Below are positions 24,922-32,337 of a stretch of 64,000 bases of DNA, in pieces (within the stretch, counting starts at the first letter, position 1; the number at the start of each line of letters is the position of its first letter). The position numbers and the translations under genes are program-made. Source of the stretch: Prevotella sp. (GTDB taxonomy: Bacteria > Bacteroidota > Bacteroidia > Bacteroidales > Bacteroidaceae); NCBI GenBank assembly GCA_017554385.1, contig JAFZIL010000059.1:33769-97768 (forward strand). The letters are read 5' to 3'. The notes under the pieces were generated by a model. It was given only the letters and a program-made list of their open reading frames with translations. It was not told the DNA's origin and ran no database searches.

Positions 24922-25131
24922 ATGTTAAAGTTTAAAGTAACGGTTTATGGCCTGTCCATCAACGATTTGGCAAGAATCATCTGTGACGAGAACTATTCTC
25001 ACTGCCGACGAGAATACGGCTCGCAGGCAGTGAGGATAGTTCTCGCTATAACAGATTCTCGGGAAGGTGCCCGGCGGTTTAGCTATTGTTCACTGAGCAG
25101 CAGGTCACAAAGGTCGGTGTTAGCTGGGTAG
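24922..25131 (+). pseudogene. Possible DUF4248-like remnant fused to repeat DNA
   Basis: The 69-codon frame begins MLKFKVTVYGLSINDLARII. The first 17 residues resemble the N-terminus of DUF4248 proteins (F-K-V-x-x-Y-G-x-x-x-L-A), which normally accompany HU-like, smalltalk and primase genes. After codon 22 the frame runs into 22-bp repeat DNA and then antisense into the primase-like gene, so the rest is not a credible protein. It is either a decayed gene start or a chance resemblance. Confidence 0.3.
24988..25053. repeat. Three 22-bp repeat units forming an inverted repeat
   Basis: Units of 22 bp begin at 24988 (GAGAACTATTCTCACTGCC...), 25010 (GAGAATACGGCTCGCAGG...) and 25032 (GAGGATAGTTCTCGC...). 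In addition 24988-25006 is an inverted copy of 25026-25044 with one mismatch, so the region can form a 19-bp stem. The same repeat family recurs as five tandem units at 63070-63179. Confidence 0.75.
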
Positions 25132-25997
25132 GCTTCGAGTTGCCGCGATATGTTGTAGTCGATGCCTTTGGTGAGCTGCATCTGCCGGTTCCACTTTTCG
25201 TAGCAACCGCTATCGGGAAAGACCGTGACGCTACGCCCTGCAAGGCAGCTGACACGCTCAGGCGAGAGTCCGCTGCTGCCGCAGGTGGCCAACCAGAGAT
25301 GTTCGGGCTGACAGGCAGCCATGACGAGTGCCGTCTTCTCGCTCTCCACTATGCAAACATGGGCATCGGGCCGCTGTGGTAGCAGATGTTGGCCGAATAG
25401 GCATTGGTAGAGCTGCCAGTCGAGCGGCAACACTCCTGCACGGATAAGCGGTATGTGTGTCCATCCCTGAAAGCCGTCGCGATGGCCGTCCTGACGGTAT
25501 TGCATGATATGCCCCCCGTGGACCTGTCTCTGGTCGTCTATCTGCCAGAAGATGACGTCGCTGCGGCGGGTGGCACCGACAAGGTAGTCGTCGAAGACCT
25601 GCCGGAGTTGCTGCGCAGAGAGGTTCAGCCTTTGGGCAACGTCGGAAGCGAACCACTTCCAGAAGATGCTGCGTGGCGAATGGCTGCGGACGACATACTC
25701 CATGGGCAGGGGCTGGAACGGAGGCAGCGGTACTGGCGTACAGTAGTTTGTCGTGCTTGTTGTAGGCTCCCGTGCCCACTGGTTGTCATGGTAATACTCC
25801 GAGGGTTTGTAGTGGTAGCCACAGGAGTGCTGGTGATCGCACTTGCCTACGATGTCGGCCACGTAGCGGAATCCGTTCTGTGTGTCGACATAGCGCACGA
25901 AGCACTTCTTCTTGCCGCAATGAGGACAGCTGAGCTTGCGTGGCTGATGTCCCGTCAGTTTCTTGCTCTCTAACTGGTAACGATAATCGGTATTCAT
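25083..25997 (-). CDS. DUF6371 primase-like protein with zinc ribbon and Toprim-like region
   Basis: About 304 aa from ATG 25997 (an ATG at 26021 is also possible). The N-terminus has a Cys4-type zinc ribbon ('CPHCGKKKCF' and 'CDHQHSCGYH'), as in DnaG/CHC2-type primases and DUF6371 proteins. The C-terminal half has 'VCIVESEKTALVMAACQP' and 'VTVFPDSGCYEKW', matching the Toprim E and D-x-D-type positions with S-G replacing the usual second Asp. A role in priming replication of a mobile element is likely by family context. It lies downstream of the RepA-like ATPase gene on the same strand. Confidence 0.75.
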   Translation of the reverse strand: MNTDYRYQLESKKLTGHQPRKLSCPHCGKKKCFVRYVDTQNGFRYVADIVGKCDHQHSCGYHYKPSEYYHDNQWAREPTTSTTNYCTPVPLPPFQPLPMEYVVRSHSPRSIFWKWFASDVAQRLNLSAQQLRQVFDDYLVGATRRSDVIFWQIDDQRQVHGGHIMQYRQDGHRDGFQGWTHIPLIRAGVLPLDWQLYQCLFGQHLLPQRPDAHVCIVESEKTALVMAACQPEHLWLATCGSSGLSPERVSCLAGRSVTVFPDSGCYEKWNRQMQLTKGIDYNISRQLEAYPANTDLCDLLLSEQ

Positions 25998-26048
25998 AAT
26001 CGTACGTTTTTGATGATTCATATAAAAGTTGTTGGCGATTCTCGTTCG

Positions 26049-26085
26049 TTGTTGGAGCCGCTATATATATAGGCGGCTCCGACAA
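26049..26085. repeat. 37-bp near-perfect palindrome between the ATPase and primase-like genes
   Basis: TTGTTGGAGCCGC at 26049-26061 is matched by GCGGCTCCGACAA at 26073-26085 around a TATATATATAG core. The transcript would form a strong hairpin without a T run between the two genes. It could be an RNA stability or attenuation element, or a protein-binding site. Confidence 0.75.
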
Positions 26086-26106
26086 CAAACAAAAATCTTA
26101 TCGCGG

Positions 26107-27276
26107 TCAGAAGGGTTGTGCGAGGTCGTTGGAGACCTGAATCATACCGTTGACCTCAACGAGGCTACCGTCATTCAGCCACTCTGTGATGTAGGTGGAG
26201 ACAGTAGGACGCTTACGATTGAGCACCTTGACAAGAATCTCCGTCAACTGCTTGCGGCTTACCACGCCACCCTTGTCGGTTAGGATGCGCAGGCACGTTT
26301 CAAGACGTTCCTTCTTCTCCTTGTCTATGGCTTCTTGGCGCTTCAGCTGCTGCTCGGCCCTGCGCTGTTCAAGCAACAGGCGGCGCTGCTCGTCAGCATC
26401 AATAATGTGGCCCTCCGAATCGAAGGTAATGCTCCATTCGGGCATTTCCTCATGACGAGCCTCGGAACACTTCACAGTAATGACGCTGCTGCCCTTCTCC
26501 TTGACGCACTCCAGTACCGTTGCGCTCTTCTGAGCCAACATGGTGCCGAGGTGGCCGCGCATGTTATGGTCCTCATCGGCCTTGTTGGTGTGGAGCACGC
26601 AGATGATGGCGCAGTTGTGCTGGTCGCTGAGTTTCAACAGCTCTTTGATCAGCTGTTTCGACTCTGTCTCGTCGTTGAACGAAGCCACGAACTCCACGAT
26701 GCCGTCGAGCATCACCACCTGCGGCTTCTCGTCCTCGAGCACCACCTCGAGCAGCGGTAGCAGCTGTTCCTGGTCGATGCGGCGAAGCGAGTGAAGAGAC
26801 AACTGTGAGTCGATGACTTCGGGTGGCAGTTCTGTCATCCGTGCAACATCCTCCAGGATGAGCTTCGTGTCGGTGCGGCTTTGCTCCGTATCGAAGAACA
26901 CGATGCGAGGCTTTTCCAACAACGACTTCACGCGGAACATTGCTCCCAACAGCAGGGCGGCGATAAACACCTTCAGAGCTGTTGTCTTTCCTGCCTTTTG
27001 CTTGGCCTTGATGGCATGGATGTCGCGCAGGGCAAAGATGCCCTTTTCGTCAACCTCCAGCGCATACTCCTCGGGCGGAACCTCCGTGTCACTACGGATG
27101 CGCGTCGCACGGAGCATCTGACGGAGCTGCTCCTTTGTCTGTTCCTCAGCGGTTGGCTGAGCGACAGCCTCGCCCACGATGTCTTTCACCGTCATGGCGT
27201 GGTTGTCTATCTGTTCAGTCGGCTGTTCATGCTGCTGAACGTTTCCAGTCTCTAAGTGATCGAAAACCTTATCCAT
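26107..27276 (-). CDS. RepA-like AAA-family ATPase (replicative helicase type)
   Basis: The 389-aa protein has Walker A 'IKAKQKAGKTTALKVF' (about residue 90), 'IVFFDTEQSRTDT', Walker B 'PQVVMLDGIVEF' and 'IICVLHTNK', the layout of RepA/RecA-like hexameric ATPases from plasmids and Bacteroidota mobile elements. The last 100 residues hold a coiled, basic stretch ('RRAEQQLKRQEAIDKEKKER') and a winged-helix-like domain ('VVSRKQLTEILVKVLNRKRPTVSTYITEW'). With the primase-like gene 110 nt downstream, it forms a likely replication module. The N-terminal 80 residues are variable and acidic. Confidence 0.82.
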   Translation of the reverse strand: MDKVFDHLETGNVQQHEQPTEQIDNHAMTVKDIVGEAVAQPTAEEQTKEQLRQMLRATRIRSDTEVPPEEYALEVDEKGIFALRDIHAIKAKQKAGKTTALKVFIAALLLGAMFRVKSLLEKPRIVFFDTEQSRTDTKLILEDVARMTELPPEVIDSQLSLHSLRRIDQEQLLPLLEVVLEDEKPQVVMLDGIVEFVASFNDETESKQLIKELLKLSDQHNCAIICVLHTNKADEDHNMRGHLGTMLAQKSATVLECVKEKGSSVITVKCSEARHEEMPEWSITFDSEGHIIDADEQRRLLLEQRRAEQQLKRQEAIDKEKKERLETCLRILTDKGGVVSRKQLTEILVKVLNRKRPTVSTYITEWLNDGSLVEVNGMIQVSNDLAQPF

Positions 27277-27287
27277 ACACTTTTCCT

Positions 27288-27350
27288 TTATTTAGTATGT
27301 TGAGGTTTACTCTCTTGCACCGGTCGGGCCTCGATATAGAGATTTTTCAT
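27288..27350 (-). CDS. Possible 20-codon leader ORF
   Basis: MKNLYIEARPVQESKPQHTK ends with TAA directly in front of the AGGAAAAG that precedes the ATPase start codon, so its stop would lie at that gene's ribosome-binding region. It may be translated for coupling, or may be chance. No other evidence. Confidence 0.25.
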   Translation of the reverse strand: MKNLYIEARPVQESKPQHTK

Positions 27351-27415
27351 CTTACCCACCGTTCCCCCTTGGCCCGTGCTCAGTTTTGAATGCCTTGGGG
27401 TACAGAATTCTGGCT

Positions 27416-27423
27416 CAAAGGTA
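27416..27423 (-). promoter_or_regulatory. -7 element upstream of the RepA-like ATPase gene
   Basis: CAAAGGTA reads TACCTTTG on the minus strand, 140 nt before the ATPase start and just beyond the terminator of the preceding gene. No -33 TTTG at standard spacing. Confidence 0.5.
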
Positions 27424-27470
27424 CTTGGTTTTCGCCAAATCACTAAGGCAGGAATGTAAAAAAGGAACAC

Positions 27471-27502
27471 AAAAAACCGTTCCTTTCGGCAAAAAGGAAC
27501 GG
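27471..27502 (-). terminator. Intrinsic terminator of the ImmA/IrrE gene
   Basis: On the minus strand CCGTTCCTTT pairs with AAAGGAACGG around TTGCCG, followed by TTTTTT. It lies 29 nt after the stop codon at 27531. Confidence 0.85.
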
Positions 27503-27530
27503 AGCGCAGGAATGAAGTATCTTCCAATAG

Positions 27531-29123
27531 TCAACTTAGAGGAAAACAGCGGGGCAAAGGTGGCTGATTGTAGATAAGCCCTAACTTCTTCAATCGGATG
27601 GTAGCAGCCTCGACCGACATATTCATGGCTTTGGCAATAGGCGTTATAATGTTCAGCACAGTGCAGCCACTATTTGCCTGTAGAGGATAGTAGACGGTCC
27701 CCAGGTGTTTTATCATAAAATGGTCGAACAGCAAACGGACAACAGGTGCTGGCATCAACAGGCATGCGGCGAAATGATTAGCCTGCCGCTCCATCCAATC
27801 ATTTTCATTTGGATGTATTATCTGCCTATATGCTTTGGCATGCGCCATCACGTCATAATGAAGAACATAGTGCCCCACCTCGTGGCCCGTGTCAAATCGG
27901 GCACTATGGTAAAAGAACTGCTTTTCGTTGCTAATAATCACTTTTCTGTCTTCGAAATCAATCAACGCGCTTTTATCACCCGTATAACCTCTCTCGATAC
28001 GCAAGCCCATGGACTTAGCCAACTTATAGGGGTCTATGGCGCATGGAGGCAATTTGTCATTTGGCTCGCAACGTTGTAGTAAACTCACAAGCTCATCTAC
28101 TTCCGATTTGATAAACCCTAAAGCTATCTCTTCAATGTCATCGTTAGACAATACTGGTGCTTTGATTTTCTGACTCCGATTGACTGAAACGTTGTTCTTA
28201 ATCAGGAGGTCAGCCAGAGAAAAGTAAAGAATAGTGCCTTCAAGAGCATTCTTATAGGGATCGCAGGCAATGATGGGGCGTGTCATGGGCCTTTCGCCAG
28301 AGATCATTTGCCTCCAGTAATAATAATCTGTTCTTTCCGGTGAACGCGGTAAGACAAAACAATTCTCGTCTACCTCATATTCCAGATTGACCATCACAAG
28401 TCCAATATTAACCTTGCCAGCCTGATCTTGAATCTTTTTGGGATAGGAGCAAGTCGAAACAATATATAGTTTCTTACTGGGGAGGGATGACATAGAGGTA
28501 AACTGTCCTTGCAAAGAGTACACGATGTCTGCTGTCACTGCTTCCTCTACACATTGAAAGACAATGACATGTGAGTATCGCTCTTCGTCCCTGAACTTCT
28601 GGGAAACATACTTTTCCACCGATAGGCTCACCCGCTGGCCATCATACGTATGATTGACGCAAACCCTGTCATAACTGCCAGTGGCCATTGCGTTGCTAAC
28701 ATACTTCTGCATGCGCTGTTGCAAGGTAGGAAGAGTGGGGGCTACTGCCTTCTCGACATCTTTTGTCAGCAACTCCACTGCCTCGTCGATAAGCGCGCTT
28801 ACATAGATGTTATGTTCTTTATCAAAATCGTTTAGCTCACGGTTGTACCTAAACTTTTCCATGCTGTGGAATAGCGTTTCCTTGGTCTCTTCGTCTCGAA
28901 ATATATGGGGACACTCCTCTATCAATAGCTTTGCGAACTCAGGAATGGTTATTCTTTCATTAAGGATTTTCAGGTGCGTCTTACTAACCCAAAATACCAG
29001 CTTCCAGTAACTCTTATCATTCTTTTTCTTAATCCACTCAGCAACACCATGCTCTATACGCCAAACCCACTTGTCGGCTTCCTGCGGTTGATTGAAATAC
29101 TTCAGGTTATCTGTGTTATCCAT
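27531..29123 (-). CDS. 530-aa protein with C-terminal ImmA/IrrE zinc-metallopeptidase domain
   Basis: The C-terminal 190 residues carry the ImmA/IrrE (COG2856) signature: 'FDTGHEVGHYVLHYDV' with His414, Glu415 and His418, and 'NDWMERQANHFAACLLMP', whose Glu445 is the likely third zinc ligand. The N-terminal 330 residues match nothing I recognise; they are mixed charged and aromatic and include 'VIVFQCVEEAVTADIVYSLQ'. Typical ImmA proteins cut a repressor to switch on mobile elements, and fused forms also occur in stress and phage defence. It is transcribed divergently from the restriction-modification genes, with an inverted repeat over its promoter. It lacks an HTH partner in this strand's run. 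Confidence 0.82.
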   Translation of the reverse strand: MDNTDNLKYFNQPQEADKWVWRIEHGVAEWIKKKNDKSYWKLVFWVSKTHLKILNERITIPEFAKLLIEECPHIFRDEETKETLFHSMEKFRYNRELNDFDKEHNIYVSALIDEAVELLTKDVEKAVAPTLPTLQQRMQKYVSNAMATGSYDRVCVNHTYDGQRVSLSVEKYVSQKFRDEERYSHVIVFQCVEEAVTADIVYSLQGQFTSMSSLPSKKLYIVSTCSYPKKIQDQAGKVNIGLVMVNLEYEVDENCFVLPRSPERTDYYYWRQMISGERPMTRPIIACDPYKNALEGTILYFSLADLLIKNNVSVNRSQKIKAPVLSNDDIEEIALGFIKSEVDELVSLLQRCEPNDKLPPCAIDPYKLAKSMGLRIERGYTGDKSALIDFEDRKVIISNEKQFFYHSARFDTGHEVGHYVLHYDVMAHAKAYRQIIHPNENDWMERQANHFAACLLMPAPVVRLLFDHFMIKHLGTVYYPLQANSGCTVLNIITPIAKAMNMSVEAATIRLKKLGLIYNQPPLPRCFPLS

Positions 29124-29148
29124 TAGATAAAATATTTAAGACAGACTG

Positions 29149-29206
29149 CAAAGTTACCCATTTTGGACAACATTACCAAGACTTTTTCAAAAAAAGTTGT
29201 CCAAAA
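29149..29206 (-). promoter_or_regulatory. Promoter with 11-bp inverted-repeat operator in front of the ImmA/IrrE gene
   Basis: CAAAGTTA at 29149-29156 reads TAACTTTG on the minus strand, followed by CAG. Immediately upstream, TTTTGGACAAC (29161-29171) and its perfect inverse GTTGTCCAAAA (29196-29206) flank the position where the -33 element would lie. Two inverted half-sites over a promoter are a common repressor layout (inference). Confidence 0.6.
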
Positions 29207-29301
29207 AGTGCAACTTACCATCATTTACCCCAATTCTCTCTTACCTTCCTCAGCAACCGTGAGAAGGACGCAAGCCACATTCCCTTGAAAAAAACTCACG
29301 T

Positions 29302-29336
29302 TTTGTTTCCTGAATCGAATTTATTTTGTATATTTG
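29302..29336 (+). promoter_or_regulatory. Promoter of the methyltransferase gene
   Basis: TATATTTG followed by CA at 29329-29336 precedes the ATG at 29356 by 19 nt. A TTTG at 29302-29305 is 23 nt upstream, longer than usual. The longer open frame beginning at 29326 would start inside this element and is therefore not used. Confidence 0.6.
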
Positions 29337-29355
29337 CAACCAAATTACGATTGAT

Positions 29356-30825
29356 ATGTCAGTAGGCGAATCTCTAAATAAAGCATATAATGTTACTTCG
29401 GCCTTCGTGGAGTCGATACCCAAGAAGGAACGAAAGAAATATGGCCAGTTCTTTACGTCACAAAAGACGGCAGAATTCATGGCTTCACTATTCACAATTG
29501 ATTTTTCCAAGCCAGAGTTAAGACTGTTGGATGCTGGTGCCGGTACTGGTTTGTTAACAACAGCATTGGTGGAAAGACTCAGAAATAGTGGATACAAAGG
29601 AGAAATCTTTGCTGTTTGTTATGAGAATGACATTAAGGTTCTACCTACATTGGCAGAAAATTTGGAGAATCTGAAGAATACATTAGGTATCAAATATGAA
29701 ATAAGGATTGACAATTACCTTACTTCTCAGAACTTCGTTAGTGCCGACTTCTTTAAGAAGGAAGCAGAGGAGTTTGACATGATTATCGGCAACCCTCCAT
29801 ATCTGAAGATTGCCAAAGATGCTCCTGAAGCTTTAGCTATGCCTGAAGTATGCTATGGTGCCCCCAATTTGTATTTCCTGTTTTGGGCAATGGGCATCAA
29901 CAATCTGAAGGATGGTGAGGAAATGGTTTATATTATTCCTCGCTCTTGGACTTCTGGAGCGTATTTCGAGCGTTTCCGTAAATTCTTGTTCCGTCATTGT
30001 GTTATCACTAACATCCATATTTTCGGTAGTAGAGATAAGGTGTTTGACGGCGAATCGGTTTTGCAGGAAACTATGATTATTAAAGTTAAAAAGACAAGGG
30101 AGAAACCACAATACGTGAAGATGTCATCAAGCGAGACTTCCGACTTTGCTGATATTAAATACTACGATGTTGATTATAACACCATCGTTGCACCTAACCA
30201 GTTTGTTTTCCTTGTTACGAGTCAGGAAGAGGCTGAGATTCTTTCACGTGTCAACAGCCAGTCGAATACATTAGAGTCTGATGACCTGCGAATGCGTACG
30301 GGTCTTATTGTTGATTTCCGCACACGTGAGGTATTGCGTGACAATGACGAGGATGGGTCTTTCCCTCTTTTCTATTCACATCATATCAGAAATGGACGTG
30401 TACAGTGGCCAGCAGGTAGAGAGTCAGAGTATATTGTAACTGATAAAACAGGCTATTTGCAGGAGAATACGGACTATCTTTTTGTAAAACGTTTCACATC
30501 GAAAGAAGAGAAGCGTCGTCTGCAATGCGGAATCTACTTGAAAGCAGATCACAGCGAATATAAGTACATCAGCACGCAGAACAAAATAAACTACATCAAG
30601 TGCGATACTCCTGAACTGGCATACGGTCTTTATGTGCTACTCAATTCGACACTTTACGACGCATACTACAGAATACTTAACGGTTCGACTCAGGTAAACT
30701 CGACGGAGATTAATCTGATGCCTGTTCCATCGAAAGAGTCTATTCGCCAGATGGGACGTGAACTGATAGGTATGGAACTGACAGAACAGAATTGTGATAA
30801 TATTGTAGACAAATGGATAAGATAG
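29356..30825 (+). CDS. DNA adenine N6-methyltransferase of a BsuBI/PstI-type system
   Basis: The 489-aa enzyme has SAM-binding motif I 'LRLLDAGAGTGLL' (Asp59) and catalytic motif IV 'MIIGNPPYLKI' (Asn146-Pro-Pro-Tyr), the gamma-type order of N6-adenine methylases. The opening 'KKYGQFFTSQKTAEFMASLF' is the usual N-terminal signature of Eco57I/PstI-like methylases. The C-terminal half is the target-recognition region. It overlaps the endonuclease gene by 13 nt. By family it should protect CTGCAG or a related site (inference from the partner). The block is AT-rich and uses more A/T third positions than neighbouring genes, a sign of transfer. Confidence 0.9.
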   Translation: MSVGESLNKAYNVTSAFVESIPKKERKKYGQFFTSQKTAEFMASLFTIDFSKPELRLLDAGAGTGLLTTALVERLRNSGYKGEIFAVCYENDIKVLPTLAENLENLKNTLGIKYEIRIDNYLTSQNFVSADFFKKEAEEFDMIIGNPPYLKIAKDAPEALAMPEVCYGAPNLYFLFWAMGINNLKDGEEMVYIIPRSWTSGAYFERFRKFLFRHCVITNIHIFGSRDKVFDGESVLQETMIIKVKKTREKPQYVKMSSSETSDFADIKYYDVDYNTIVAPNQFVFLVTSQEEAEILSRVNSQSNTLESDDLRMRTGLIVDFRTREVLRDNDEDGSFPLFYSHHIRNGRVQWPAGRESEYIVTDKTGYLQENTDYLFVKRFTSKEEKRRLQCGIYLKADHSEYKYISTQNKINYIKCDTPELAYGLYVLLNSTLYDAYYRILNGSTQVNSTEINLMPVPSKESIRQMGRELIGMELTEQNCDNIVDKWIR

Positions 30826-31757
30826 AAAAAGTTAGGCAGCTGCTTAAAAACATAGGCATGCCCCCAAGGCAGCAGGCAGATATATGCGTGTTGAGCATTC
30901 TGGCTATGGCCAATCTCAAAAAGACAACTAAGTGGACGATGGCTTCAAACGAGTGGCTTAGAATACATGACATCATAGTTTTTGCTTATAAGAACTATGG
31001 CGTGAAGTATGCGGAGAACTCGCGTGAGACTTTCCGCAAACAGGCTCTTCATCACTTCCGTACTGCAGCTATTGTAGAAGATAATGGCAAGGCTACTAAC
31101 AGCCCCGATTATCGGTACAGATTAACTGCTGAGTTTATAGAAGTCCTACGTCAGATAAACATATCTTCTAAGCCACTTGAATCTTTCAAGAAAAACCATC
31201 AGAGTTTGATGGAGATCTACGCATCGAAAAAGGAAATGGAGAAAATGCCTGTTAAAATCAATGGTGAGGTCTTCACCTTTAGCCCAGGTAAACATAATCA
31301 ACTTCAGAAAGCCATCATTGAGGAATTCGCACCACGTTTTGCTCCAAATGCCGAATGCCTCTATGCAGGCGACACCATCCAGAAAGACCTCGTAAAAAAA
31401 GAAGAGCGTCTGAAGGAACTTGGATTCACAATTACCTTACACGATAAAATGCCAGATGTTGTGCTCTATCGTGCAGATAAAGACTGGATATACTTCATTG
31501 AAGCCGTAACCTCAGTTGGGCCAATGGACCCCAAGCGTATTCAAGAGATAACTTCAATGACAAGTGGAGTAAAAGCCGGGATGATATTCGTCACGGCATT
31601 CTTGGACTTCAAAACCTACAAGCAGTTTTCTGAGCAACTTGCTTGGGAAACAGAAATATGGCTTGCTGAAATGCCAGACCATATGATTCATATGAATGGC
31701 GATAAGTTTTTGGGACCGAGAAAGGATAGTGCGAAGAAGAACGATGGAAAGAAATAA
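30813..31757 (+). CDS. BsuBI/PstI-family type II restriction endonuclease
   Basis: The 314-aa protein matches the BsuBI/PstI family in the C-terminal half: 'FSPGKHNQLQKAIIEEFAPRFAP', 'ECLYAGDT', 'KMPDVVLYRADKDWIYFIEAVTSVGPMDPKRIQEI', with the Asp and Glu-x-Val order of a PD-(D/E)XK nuclease. The first 130 residues fit the winged-helix N-terminal domain ('SRETFRKQALHHFRTAAIV'). Family members cut CTGCA^G. It starts inside the methylase gene (13-nt overlap), so methylase and nuclease are co-expressed. A CTGCAG site is present inside the gene itself at 31063-31068. Confidence 0.9.
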   Translation: MDKIEKVRQLLKNIGMPPRQQADICVLSILAMANLKKTTKWTMASNEWLRIHDIIVFAYKNYGVKYAENSRETFRKQALHHFRTAAIVEDNGKATNSPDYRYRLTAEFIEVLRQINISSKPLESFKKNHQSLMEIYASKKEMEKMPVKINGEVFTFSPGKHNQLQKAIIEEFAPRFAPNAECLYAGDTIQKDLVKKEERLKELGFTITLHDKMPDVVLYRADKDWIYFIEAVTSVGPMDPKRIQEITSMTSGVKAGMIFVTAFLDFKTYKQFSEQLAWETEIWLAEMPDHMIHMNGDKFLGPRKDSAKKNDGKK

Positions 31758-31983
31758 AGAATGGTTCAAGATAACAAATGTTCATCGTGACGACCTCATT
31801 CAAGCTGGTTTTGACGGCAATGCCGTTGACGATGCTACAATGGAACGGTTGGCCAGCAAGATGTGTGATGACTACGTAACACAGTTATTTTGGGAACACA
31901 TAGGGGTTATAGCAGAATACCTTGGCATTCCTAAGCTCTCGGAAGGAAATGATTCTTTTGTTGAAAACGATGACGCGGAGTGA
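31744..31983 (+). CDS. Small acidic protein attached to the restriction-modification operon (79 aa)
   Basis: ATG 31744 overlaps the end of the endonuclease gene by 14 nt, so it is very likely co-translated. The product (MERNKEWFKITNVHRDDLIQ...) is helical and acidic and ends in EGNDSFVENDDAE; it has no clear helix-turn-helix, so it does not look like a classic controller protein. A longer frame from 31696 is open but lies inside the nuclease gene. Function unknown; it could modulate nuclease or methylase, or be an unrelated passenger. Confidence 0.6.
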   Translation: MERNKEWFKITNVHRDDLIQAGFDGNAVDDATMERLASKMCDDYVTQLFWEHIGVIAEYLGIPKLSEGNDSFVENDDAE

Positions 31984-32219
31984 GTAGTGAAACAAAAGGA
32001 TTGATAGACCTATGATTAAGTTCCTCCAATCCTTCAACAAATACTACATCGGCATCCAAACTGCTGATGGCAGGAAGAATGTTGACCTGCTCACGTACAG
32101 CAGGGACAGGCTCTTTGATACGGCGTATCGTTTGGCCTGTACCTGCGATGCTTTACCATCATCAGCCAGTGCTCGCTGGCTCGCAAAGAGCAGCGGGAGG
32201 CACAGCCTGATGAATTCTT
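31984..32219 (+). other. Non-coding or degraded stretch after the restriction-modification operon
   Basis: An open frame from 32012 (MIKFLQSFNKYYIGIQTADG...) looks protein-like for about 30 codons, but continues through the terminator at 32220-32251 and the promoter at 32253, so it is not an intact gene. It may be the start of a decayed gene. Confidence 0.4.
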
Positions 32220-32251
32220 CCCGATATTCTTTCGAGTATCGGGATTTTTTT
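32220..32251 (+). terminator. Intrinsic terminator at the end of the accessory region
   Basis: CCCGATA pairs with TATCGGG around a 10-nt loop (TTCTTTCGAG), followed by ATTTTTTT. It separates the restriction-modification operon from the phosphatase genes. Confidence 0.85.
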
Positions 32252-32252
32252 G

Positions 32253-32260
32253 TATCTTTG
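32253..32260 (+). promoter_or_regulatory. -7 promoter element of the phosphatase pair
   Basis: TATCTTTG followed by CA directly follows the terminator and precedes the ATG at 32338 by 77 nt. Confidence 0.6.
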
Positions 32261-32337
32261 CATCGCCATCGTTTTGATAATGAAAGGACGATGGAAGTAA
32301 TTCGGAGTATTTTACCAAACTAAACAACTATAAAAAG

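Noticed and set aside
31063-31068. CTGCAG in the nuclease gene as evidence that the system recognises another site
   Set aside because: A host with an active methylase can carry its own site; CTGCAG is also common elsewhere in the window, so presence says nothing about specificity.
32012-32323. 103-codon plus-strand ORF after the restriction-modification operon
   Set aside because: It passes through an intrinsic terminator and a promoter; at most the first part could be a remnant.
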